Shown here one piece after another: positions 46,554 to 56,425 of a stretch of 64,000 bases of DNA; within the stretch, counting starts at the first letter, position 1, and the number at the start of each line of letters is the position of its first letter. The translations under genes were made by a program, and so were the position numbers. Location: assembly GCA_019400425.1 (NCBI GenBank), contig JAFREE010000104.1:22599-86598 (forward strand). Reading direction: 5' to 3'. Source of the DNA: Hymenochaete sp. R1 (taxonomy: Eukaryota; Basidiomycota; Agaricomycetes; Hymenochaetales; Hymenochaetaceae). The notes beneath the pieces are model-generated. The model made no database searches, was not told the origin of the DNA, and was given only the letters and a program-made list of their open reading frames with translations.

Positions 46554-47566
46554 TCAGTAAATTATGCTGGCCCGGACAAGGAACCTTTCCCCCATCACCT
46601 CAGGTTGATAGTATGTCATATGTAACCTTCGAACATATTCCTGTGCGCTCGAATTCGAACTGAGTCTGATAACGTGTTTGGAAATGTATGAATCCTTCCG
46701 GTCCAACCTGAAAAAAAAGTGAAGTAGTGTCAGCAGATTGTAGCGTTGCAGTTATTCAAGAACAGAAGATGGCAAAACTCACGTTCTCATGGTCAAAACC
46801 TCACAATCCGGATGCCCGTCCACCTTCGTCTTCACTATCTTCAACGCCTTCAACCATCCCATCACATGCCTCTCATCCACAGACACCGGTAACCCCCATA
46901 CCACCACATCGCACCCCTTCGGATTCAACCCAGCGCCCGGGCCGTTCCCATCCAACGCCACTCTCTGCGCTGCCTCCCTTCGCCCTTCCTTTTCACGAGA
47001 TCGTGTGCGATTGATGGACATTTCTCTATCGACATCATATGCTCGCGCGGAGAGTTGGAAGGATGAGAGTTGGGTTTTGCGGAGAGCTTTGATGACTTGA
47101 AGAACAACGGCTGGGTTTTTGAGACGGATAAAGGCGTTGCCCGTTGGGATACAGTGTTTGTATTCTAGCTTTACTATGATCGCAGATGAAAGTACTGAAT
47201 AAGTCTTCCAGACCACGATCAGGTGCGCTCGCAAGGCTTACTATCTGAAATGTATTGCCAGGCTCCGGAGTCCGTCTTGCCCAGCTGCTTCGACAGGCGA
47301 TAGATGTCCGAAGGCTTTGCTGTCTTCGGCAATCCGCTGACTAGGATTCCATTTTGATTGATGTCTTTCTTTCGCGGCTCCGCGTCACCTAGAACGGTAT
47401 TTTCAAAAGCTTCCAAAGCTGCAGCGCTATTAGCTTTGGGAGGTACTACAAAGAGGAGGGGTAAGAGATGAATACCGTTCGTTGTAAGTGCTCGCCGTTT
47501 CAATAATGATGGCTGTCCCAACAGCCGGATGCAGAAATTCGGTTTTGAAGCCCAAAGCAGATTCAT
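46554..47566 (-). CDS. Uncharacterised RRM-like protein, probably mitochondrial
   Basis: Exons 47242-47566, 46783-47173 and 46554-46707 give 289 aa. The N-terminus (MNLLWASKPNFCIRLL, then LLKRRALTTN) looks like a mitochondrial presequence. Two RRM-like units are suggested. The first has NGILVSGLPKTAKPSDIYRL and, past the intron, TGNAFIRLKNPAVVLQVIKAL. The second has DVVVWGLPVSVDERHVMGWL. The RNP motifs are weak, as in fungal mitochondrial mRNA-binding proteins. I cannot name the family. A possible 30-nt intron near 47460 was left in because it is too short and in frame. Confidence 0.6.
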
Positions 47567-47819
47567 GGATGGCGGGTGGCAATGGTCGAGCACCAGCTCG
47601 GGTCCGGATCCGCCGCCATAAAATACGTGACTGCAGTGTGGGTCCACGACGTACACCCCGAAAAGTACGCACTTTGCTTGTCATAACAATAGTTTGTGTA
47701 ACATCAAATTAAGTACAGCAATCTAGAAGACGTCAAATCAAGATTATAGAAAATGAGGAGGCGGTTGTGTATAAATGGGTAGAAAATGTGAGGGAAGCCA
47801 ATTTGGGACAGAAACTAAA

Positions 47820-49379
47820 TCAAAACATAAGCATGCGCGAATGCGTAAATGGCGCAGATTCCTTCCGACTACGTTCACTCTTTGCTTCGGATGGACCAGC
47901 CATGTCCAGAGCAGGGCCCGAGCTAATCCGTGCCCTTGGTGGCTTGCTATACTTGGCCATTGGATCCTCCTTTGAAACAGTCTTTGTTCTAGCTCTCCAG
48001 TCGCCATCGGTCTCCCATCCCAGCTCTTCGTCGTCAACGTTTTCGAGCTCGGTGGGCCGATCAAGCTCTCCGAGGAAGTTCTTTACGTACGAGTAGTGTT
48101 CTTCCTCCCATTGTTTTCCTCTCAAAGGTGGCAGAGAAACGGGCGAAGCTGGCTGAGGCACCTGCAAACGTTTGTGTGGTGGTAGATAAATCGGAGCTGC
48201 GCTTTGACCGTTGTCAAGAGAGTCTTCGTGTTCGATCTCTTTACGCTCTTCGATGACATCCTCATCCTCTACCTCCTCTTTCAGGTTGTCATCAGATCCA
48301 AAATCCGAGCCTGAAACACTCAAGTAAATCGAATCCTCAGCAATACTTGGAGATCCATGCTCAATTTGCGCCTCTTCCGCCTCGCAAAGATGCTCCAAGG
48401 ACCTGGTAATCGCATCTCTAGGAGTAATATCGTTGGATATCGCGGACATTGGAACGTCGAAAAGGACAGTCGAGGGTTTTCCAGTGACCGTCTGCGATAA
48501 AGAAGAGTCCGACGCGATCATCTTTTGGCTCGTGAGATTCGGCTCGGGACGACCAAGCCCAAAATAACCCATCGAAGATGAAAGGAGATTATAGAACAAA
48601 TTGACCAGCTGTTTGTTGCCAGGATACGGCGCTCCGACGTGCTGCCAGAAGAGGCCAAAAGCAAAGGCCACTACTAGAGGAAAGAGCCGAGGTATAGTAA
48701 TCGTGATTGTCGCACCGTCGTCCAAAAACAGCCTTTTAACAAGAGAAGGATTATCTGAAGATTCGGCGGTTTCAGAAGTTCCAGACAGGCTAGCGCTTGA
48801 AGGTGGTTCGATTATCGAGAGAGACTTCGATACGGAGGAAGCGGAAGAATCCTGGTATTTGATATCGCTGGCGATCTCTGAGATACGTCCGAGGTCAGGG
48901 CCATAAGATTGTGGTGCAACAGACAGTCTTGCAGCAGCTGCAATAATGCGAGTTGAGATAGATTGAAAAACGTAGGGCGTAGTGATTATGTGGTCGTCAG
49001 AAGGCTCGACTTTTTGCCCAATATCAACTAAGGATTCTTGTTCTGTATCACTTGCATCTGTATCATCGCCTGCCTGGCCTTGATCAAGGTCGCCATCCTG
49101 AGTGTCGCTCGTCTCAATATCCTCCACTCCCGGTGCGGTATTGACTGTATCAGTGGCATCGAAGCGAGGTACATCGGTCTGTGGCTCATTAGAACGCATT
49201 TCCGTAGGCGATAGCTTGAGACCCGCCGAGCTCGACATCAGCCTATCCGAAGTTCCCTCAGATGCGATAGTCCGCACATAGTTCCCTTTGCCCTTAAGCA
49301 CAGTCGAGCTATAAAATATAGGGGAGAATCCAAACACGAACAAGCATACAGCATAGAGTGCATCAGTCACAAGAACCAT
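47820..49379 (-). CDS. Uncharacterised acidic protein with two hydrophobic segments
   Basis: A single exon of 519 aa. The first 30 residues contain a hydrophobic span (DALYAVCLFVFGFSPIFY) that may be a signal anchor. Residues 60-215 are acidic and disordered. A second hydrophobic helix (PRLFPLVVAFAFGLFWQHV) lies near residue 240. The rest is acidic with a conserved-looking stretch PPHKRLQVPQPASP and a charged block WEEEHYSYVKNFLGELDRP, ending in a Lys/Arg/Ser-rich tail. Absence of introns is unusual for this window. No family is recognised; a membrane-anchored adaptor is possible. Confidence 0.6.
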   Translation of the reverse strand: MVLVTDALYAVCLFVFGFSPIFYSSTVLKGKGNYVRTIASEGTSDRLMSSSAGLKLSPTEMRSNEPQTDVPRFDATDTVNTAPGVEDIETSDTQDGDLDQGQAGDDTDASDTEQESLVDIGQKVEPSDDHIITTPYVFQSISTRIIAAAARLSVAPQSYGPDLGRISEIASDIKYQDSSASSVSKSLSIIEPPSSASLSGTSETAESSDNPSLVKRLFLDDGATITITIPRLFPLVVAFAFGLFWQHVGAPYPGNKQLVNLFYNLLSSSMGYFGLGRPEPNLTSQKMIASDSSLSQTVTGKPSTVLFDVPMSAISNDITPRDAITRSLEHLCEAEEAQIEHGSPSIAEDSIYLSVSGSDFGSDDNLKEEVEDEDVIEERKEIEHEDSLDNGQSAAPIYLPPHKRLQVPQPASPVSLPPLRGKQWEEEHYSYVKNFLGELDRPTELENVDDEELGWETDGDWRARTKTVSKEDPMAKYSKPPRARISSGPALDMAGPSEAKSERSRKESAPFTHSRMLMF

Positions 49380-49705
49380 TATCTCACGAAGAGAGGCTTG
49401 GACGCATGAAAGTACAAGAAGGTGTCAGAGAGCCGAGATGTGCTCGAATGAGGTGGTAGGAGATATGTGAAAATGAGTGTAAGAAATCAAGATGAGGAAG
49501 GGAAGGGAAGCAAGCAACCCGAGCCAGGGGTGAACGATCGTCGCGTGACTGTCGATCATTTTCCCTTGCCACGTCTATTTCCCACGATTTGCCGTTCTCT
49601 CCGTCGTCATTCGTTCGATCCGAGTGGGCACACACAAGCTGGACATTCATCACCTTTCTTCCTTACCTTCTCTCTAGACTATTCTTTCGTTACTCTCAGC
49701 CCACC
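49380..49705. other. Shared promoter of the 519-residue gene and SAR1
   Basis: 326 bp between divergent starts; CT-rich near SAR1. An 89-codon minus frame inside (49384-49653) has no family features. Confidence 0.5.
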
Positions 49706-50676
49706 ATGTTCATTATCAACTGGTTCTGGGACGTCCTTGCGCAGCTTGGTGAGCGTGACATTTGCTGAATGAAGTGTTCGCGTATATCATTAACGGTTTT
49801 TTTGCACTCAGGTCTGCTACACAAGAACGCAAAGATTCTGTTCCTTGGACTTGACAATGCAGGGAAAACTGTGAGCTAGACTTTGACCCTCAGAACTTTT
49901 AAATGCTAACTCATTTCTCTAGACGTTGTTGCATATGCTCAAGAATGACCGCCTTGCCGTTCTCCAACCAACACTTCATCCAAGTACGTATTCTTCTGTA
50001 TTCTATTAAATCATTCTGATTCTGAGTTCATTATCTAGCTTCCGAAGAACTCGCGATTGGGAATGTTAAGTTCACGACTTACGATTTGGGAGGGCACATT
50101 CAAGGTGCGGTCTGGCTAGTTCTTATCTTTCATGGCTACCGCTTACCGTCCTCATCCACAGCACGCCGTTTGTGGCATGATTATTTCCCTGAGGTCGACG
50201 GGATCATTTTTCTTGTCGATAGTGCTGACCATGAACGATTCGCGGAGTCTAAAGCCGAGCTGGATGCATTGCTTTCAATTGAAGAATTGTCAAAGGTGCC
50301 TTTCCTTGTCCTCGGTAACAAGATTGATGCCATGGGCGCGGTGAGCGAGGACGAGCTTCGACACAACCTCGGTCTTTACCAGACAACCGGAAAGGTACGT
50401 TCTTGGACCTTGAACCTTGTTCTTCTTGATGCTTAACTATTGTAAAGGGCAAAGTTCCCCTCAGCGACATTCGTCCTATTGAGATGTTCATGTGCTCGGT
50501 TGTCCAAAGGCAGGGCTATGGAGAAGGTGCGCCGCTGATTCTTAACGTCAGTACGTGTACTAATAAACGTGTTTTCACCTAAGGCTTCCGGTGGTTGTCT
50601 CAATACGTAAGTGTCCATGAGTAAACATTGTGGCATACAACATTTTCTAGGTGCTAAAACCTGTTTTCAGATTTGA
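49706..50676 (+). CDS. SAR1: Sar1 small GTPase (COPII coat initiation)
   Basis: Eight exons (49706-49748, 49812-49870, 49923-49983, 50039-50104, 50162-50394, 50448-50526, 50584-50606, 50671-50676) give 189 aa, exactly the family size. Sar1 inserts an N-terminal helix in the ER membrane and starts COPII bud formation. The membrane helix is [14 protein letters not shown]. The P-loop is [10 protein letters not shown], switch I is LQPTLHPTSEEL, switch II is YDLGGH, then NKIDA and the SAR1-specific C-terminal [22 protein letters not shown]. The last coding exon is only ATT-TGA, so the final isoleucine is spliced on. Confidence 0.96.
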
Positions 50677-51308
50677 AACTGTGGAAGTTGCCGTAGAATT
50701 CATTGGTAGGAGGTTCTAGGAGATTATCTGTCCGCATTCTTTTTAATTTCATCGTAAATTCCTTTTGTTCCCTCTACTTTTGTAGCACTGCTCTGGTATT
50801 CTTTTACAATTGCAATTTCATTATGGCCTCTTTCCTCGATATCGAGATATCTTAGCAAACATATGTGAAAGTCTGGAAAAGCAGCTAAATGTGCGTGAGT
50901 TACATACATATAGATGTGAATAGTGGATGGGAAAATGTATGGGAGATCTGACGCCCAGTACTTCAGAAAACTGAGACGTTAGGACGTTCAGCAGAAGCAA
51001 TGAGCTCTTATACTCCCTCTTCCATCGGTCTTCGCAGAACCGAATCGCCAGACCCTCTGTGGAAATTCGAATATAGGTCGGCACTGTCTTTGAGGTTGCG
51101 GTAAGAAGAGAGGAAAGGAAAGGAAAGGACGAAGGAGGCGCATTTTGTCGAAAAATGCTGCCCGGCAGTTGCCGCTTTGCACTTGTTTACATCGTTCTCT
51201 TTGGCACTGCCCTTAGTTGTTTTTAAGAAATAGAAATAGAAAGGAAGACTCCTGATGATGTTTCCCAGAGAGCTGCTGCGCAGTACAAGAGAAAAAATCA
51301 ACATTAAT
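50677..51308. other. Intergenic region between convergent SAR1 and SRPRB
   Basis: No coding frame or RNA gene is supported. AT-rich 3' flanks. Confidence 0.5.
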
Positions 51309-52305
51309 TTATTGAACGACATCACTTAACCAGTTGATAAAGCCTTCCAGACCAGTAGCAGACGTATCCTTCTCATCAATAGTCTGCCCAGGCTTCACCC
51401 AAGTTCCCGCAAACCCAACTTCACTCCCCTCCCAGTCAACGAATCGGAACGATCCATTCCCACTACACTCCAGTCCACCCATCTCAACACTCTCGTCTTC
51501 GGCGCCCAACTTCTCGATGCCAACGCCCGATGCGGAGGCCACGCGCCTCTTTTCGAGTTCGCGCTCGAGGACAGTCCGAACGCGTGATACAGCAAGAGAT
51601 GTGCGGTCTTGTGAGGCCCCGGTGGATATGAGGTCAGTTTTATGCGCTAAAATGAGGAGGGGAGGTAGTCTTTGGGATGGAGGAAGGGAAGTGATTTCGT
51701 GTAGGATGTAATGCAGATGCCTTTATGACATCGCAATCAGAGCGCATCTTCGCAAGGGGTAGAATAGGACGTACTCAGCTACATCCCGCCCATTTCTTGT
51801 AATGTTGCTGGTATCGACAACGAAGACAACGACCTTCGCATCTGCCACGTAGTTCTTGAACAGGCTCCTGAGCCTCGGGTGACCGGGAACGTCAATGACT
51901 AGCAGGGATTTGCTAGGGTTTATGGGGCTCGGCATTGTTGAGCTGTTGACTTGTAATGAGGTTTGTGAGGGCAGAGTGCTTCCGTATGCCAGCTGTAACA
52001 CGAGATTGAGTTAGATAGAGGAAGCAGGAGCTGAACGATACTCGCTGTGGACAAAATGGCAGTTTTTCCAGCATCAGAGCTGCCTATTAAGATTATACTG
52101 TTCTTTTTCGAGGTTTTTGATCTAAAAGAAAATATCGCAGCTACCGAGATAATTGAATAAGATGAGCCTTGGATGCAGCATGTCGATACGTACCGAGTAG
52201 AACAAGGAGGGCAATTGCCAGGGAGCCAACAAGTAGTGTATTTTGCGTTACATGTGGGAGCTCGACTAGAGACATTCTCGGCAGGCGGTGTTCTGCCATG
52301 TTCAT
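51309..52305 (-). CDS. SRP102: Signal recognition particle receptor subunit beta
   Basis: Exons 52190-52305, 52037-52121, 51775-51992 and 51309-51720 give 276 aa. SR-beta is an ER-anchored GTPase that holds SR-alpha at the translocon. A single TM segment near the N-terminus (TLLVGSLAIALLVLL) is followed by the G1 loop LIGSSDAGKTAIL, the G3 box IDVPGHPRLRS, VVFVVDTSN, and the G4 box ILAHKTDL. The C-terminal segment FVDWEGSEVGFAGTWV and a final helix GLEGFINWL are typical. Two donors (GTATCG and GTTCAG) are non-optimal and were set by frame. It faces UTP21 over 172 bp. Confidence 0.92.
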
Positions 52306-52405
52306 TTGCGCAGATACAGGACTCGATGTGAGGTGGTGATGGCAAGCTGCTGAACGTTATTAGAGCTTCAGAGCTTCAGCAGCGGCTTGTCTGTCCACAA
52401 AAAAT

Positions 52406-52411
52406 CACGTG
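52406..52411. promoter_or_regulatory. CACGTG palindrome in the SRP102/UTP21 shared promoter
   Basis: Occurs as AATCACGTGCAT, about 100 bp from the SRP102 start and 67 bp from the UTP21 start. Confidence 0.4.
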
Positions 52412-52477
52412 CATACAACTTCCCCTCTCAAAATTTGGTGAACAGACTCGGATCCATCTTGCTTGCTCTCATTCTCT

Positions 52478-55400
52478 ATGGTTGTGAATAATGCTGAACA
52501 TGGCACGCCTCCAAAGAAACGCACTCGAACTCAGCATGAAGAGTTGAAATCGTCGAAACCACGAAGACAGCGTCTGTTTGCTCCGTTCCGTGCTCTGGGC
52601 CTCGTAACGAACCATGTCCCGTTCGTTCTACAGGCCCGCTCGTTCAAGGGCTCATCTGAGGGTCCGCGGACGCATATTTTGACTTGTCTTGGGAAGTCAT
52701 GGTGCCTATGGGAAGGAGGGAGGATGACTTTGCTTTTCGTCGGTACGTCTACATGTCCGTATTGTTCAGCTATTCAACAGACCCACCTGTTTCATTGTTT
52801 AGGTCAGGAAACGGAGCATTCTATCGCAGCAATGACCATGGATGGCGATGCTGTATGGGTATCTTGTGGATCGTATGTTATCAAGTATTTGAGGGGGAAG
52901 CAGGTATGCCAGCTTCTTTCAGGCCAGTATTCGATAAACAGTTTATGCATCTGCATTAGGTCGGGCGTTTAACAAATCCACTGGGCTCAAATTTGGCGTC
53001 TATCCTGATTTTTGGGACGCAATTGTTGGCACTCACAGAGAATGGAACTCGGATGATCCTGTGGGATACCGAATCTATGCGTATGAGCTATGCCATCCTG
53101 TTTCATCGCTTCGCTTCTCAGCTAAGCTTGTCAAAACACAGAATCAGCTGGAACGGTTCAGTTTGATAATGGTTTCACAGCGACAGCAATGTTACATCCG
53201 GCAACATACCTGAACAAAGTACTATTCGCTAGTAGCCAAGGGACTATGCAATTGTGGAACATTCGAACTCGGTAAGAACACCGAGGTTTTGTTCATCCTG
53301 GTAAATATTCAATTGCTGAGCAAAAAGATTGATAGAACATGTATCCATAAATACGGGGGACCCAAGCTTTGTGACCATTACGAATCGAACAATTCCCATG
53401 CCATTACTTCTTTGACCCAGTCTCCAGCAATCGACGTCGTCGGCATTGGTTTCTCTACGGGAGAAATATCACTCTACGACATCCGCGCCGACGAACGTCT
53501 TATGAGAATATTCATGGACGGAGGGCCTATTCGCGGGTTATCTTTCAGAAGTGGTAGGTTCCGCTATCTCGTATATCATCCGCTTGAGCCTCATTGGACC
53601 CCAATAGATGGCGAAGCGGTGCTTGCTAGCGCTTCAGCAAGCGGGCACATCGCTTTATGGGACCTCAACAATCGTGGTCGATTGTTGCATATAATCCGTG
53701 GGGCCCATGATCGCGCTGTCACTTCTATTGAATGGATACCCAACCAGCCCGTTCTCGTGAGCTCTGGAGAAGACAATAGCGTGAAAGTAAGGTCGAAACT
53801 CAACCTGTAGTGGAAAAAATTAAAGTCTTTTATCTTCACATCCAGCAATGGTTCATGGAGTCCTCTTCTTCGTCGCCAACACTTTTGAAGTTCCGGTCAG
53901 GACACCACGACCCACCTCATCTTGTTCGCTACTACGGCGAAGATGGAAAGCAGCTCTTGTCAGCTTCTCGAGATCGCAGTTTCCGATGCACCTCCATTGT
54001 CCGAGACTCGCGCAGCTTTGAGTTGTCCCAAGGTGTGTTCGACGTTCTATAGTACAGGGCAAGCGGACTAACTCAGCACCAGGATCATTGTCAAAAAAAG
54101 CATCAGCACTATCAACACCCGTTGCGAACCTCAAGTTGCCACCTGCGACTCAAATATCCTTCTCAACGACAAGGTCGAAGGACTGGGATGATATCGTCAC
54201 GGCGCATAAGCAAGAATCCGTCGCGCGGACTTGGAGCCTGCGGGACAAGAAATTAGGGAAGTGGGTATTCAACCTGAATGACGCCGGACCTTCAACCGGG
54301 AAGAAAAAGAAGAAGGAGCCCGCTGGCTCTGTCATGGTAAGAATTATATTCGCTGTTTTGCTTTCAAAGAGTCTCATTCTTTCACTAGGCTGTATGCGTA
54401 TCCGCATGCGGTAATTACGGTATCGCTGGTACTCATACAGGCGTCATCCATATGTACAATATGCAATCTGGTATACGACGGAAGACTTACGCTCTTGGTG
54501 CCTGTCCGCCGGAGGTGGCTTCTCGACTAAGCACGTCTAATAAAGGCCGTTCCGTATGTGGGCTTGCAACCGACTCGTTAAATAGGTTGGTAATTGCTGG
54601 GACGCACGATGGTACAATCAACGTAGGTGTATCGCTTCAGTATATCTACACACAGGAAAGTGAAACAAATATTTCTACCCACAGTTCTTCGACTTCCATA
54701 CGCAATCGCTTCTCCACACGCTCATCCTGCCCTCATCATGCTCCTCCATCACCCTTCAACGCGATAGCGGCCTCCTAGCCATCACCTGTGACGACCTCGT
54801 TGTCCGACTCGTCGACATCGAAACATACCGTATCGTTCGCGAAATGTACGGTTTCTCTGGCAACGTCCTTGATTTGGCTTTCTCGTCAGACTCACGCTGG
54901 CTCATGACGACTTCGCTCGACTCTGTCATTCGGACGTTTGATATACCCTCGGGAAGGCTGGTCGATGCATTCCGGACGGCGAGCGTCGCGACGAGTATCG
55001 CATTCTCGCCAACAGGGGATTTCTTAGCAACGGTGCATGTGGACAGTGTTGGTGTTTATTTATGGTGCGTTTTCTCTATTCATGGTGTACTTGCGAGTCG
55101 TACTTACGGCGAATATAAAGGGCAAATCGAGCCCAGTATACCGATGTTTCGTTGACTGGAGTAGTTGACGTGGCAGAGGATGAGGCACATGCAGAGTTAC
55201 CTTCAATCCAGGAGGAGGCGGAAATTGAAGGTACGAATTTTGATTATATGTATCGGTATATTTCTGACAGATGATGCAGGTCTAGAGGAACTTCAAGCAC
55301 TAACTCTCAACGACTCAGTCGATGTTTATTCTACGCCGTCACAACTCGGTGGGGACCTAATCACATTGACCCTGCTGCCTCGGTCGCGTTGGCAAACGTT

Positions 55401-56079
55401 ACTCAACTTGGATGTCATTCAGGTAATTTGTTTTCAGCAATATATTGACCTAATTCATGTTTTCTCAATTAATTGTTCGTAGCAACGCAACAAACCTAAA
55501 GAGCCCCCCAAACCACCCGAGAAGGCTCCATTTTTCCTGCCAACTCTGCCAGGCGTCGAGCATCGATTTGCCGTGACGCAAGACACAAAACCAGACGCAT
55601 CAGACGCAAAACAAAAACAGAGTAAACGGCTGGAAGTTGGGGCGACGCAGGCTGAAAGCACGTTTTACCGAAAACTGATATCAGAGGATCCAGAAGGAGA
55701 TTGTGGGTTCTTTCATAGTCCCACCTGGATTTTAATTGATATTGTTTCTTCTTCAGACGAGTCGTTCTTTTTGCATACAAAAACTCTGATGCCTGCAGGC
55801 ATAGACCTCGAACTGCGATCGCTCGGCGGATCACTAGATGGTCTGCGGATTCTTATCAACGCGTTCTCGCGACGATTGCGGACTCATCGTGACTTTGAAG
55901 CCGTCCAAGCTGTGATGAGTGCAGTACTTCGCATACACGGCGAGGTCTTTGTGGAGAACGCTGAGCTGTGTGAAGCATTGGAATCACTGAGAGAGGTTCA
56001 GGTAGAAGAAAGTAGGAGAATGCTAGACCTTATCTCGTCGAGCATGGGTGCACTGAGCTTTGTGAGGGATGTGTTATGA
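52478..56079 (+). CDS. UTP21: U3 snoRNP protein Utp21 (WDR36)
   Basis: Thirteen exons (52478-52742, 52803-52903, 52960-53080, 53142-53271, 53336-53553, 53608-53786, 53846-54032, 54077-54336, 54389-54622, 54685-55064, 55121-55230, 55280-55422, 55483-56079) give 974 aa. Utp21 is part of the UTP-B module of the small-subunit processome and is needed for 18S rRNA. The N-terminus has the family opening LFAPFRALGLVTNHVPFVLQ. Two seven-blade WD40 propellers follow; clear blades include GEISLYDIRADERL, GHIALWDLNNRGRLLHII, CGNYGIAGTHTGVIHMYNM and DSRWLMTTSLDSVIRTFDI. The Utp21 C-terminal helical domain starts near residue 780 with PFFLPTLPGVEHRFAV and ends LISSSMGALSFVRDVL. Every join keeps frame. Confidence 0.95.
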
Positions 56080-56425
56080 TGAAATTATGCGAATTTTCTT
56101 ATTCTCAGCCTTGCGTGCTATTTGCATTGAAGAGCGATTGATTGCGTTTACGATAAGGGTATGACGGTCTCTGGTAGCATATTAGCAAGCAGGTTGATTG
56201 CAGTCGCGGGAATATTAATGTCCACGACCATGATCGTCTTCTCAACGCTCACTAACTTACTAAGACCATGACGCACCCACGCCGTGCCGTGCCACCCCCA
56301 TGCATCCACCGTTGCCATTAATATATCTATCCAACTAGAACACCAATGATAAGGGCCTTTTCCTCCCTTTTGTACTCTTAGCGTCACACATCCACCATCC
56401 TGCTCTGCAAGACCGAGAGGTGAAC
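56080..56425. other. Intergenic region between UTP21 and the MFS gene
   Basis: No gene is supported. A 238-codon minus frame spanning 56148-56864 is antisense to the MFS first exon and is a shadow. Confidence 0.5.
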
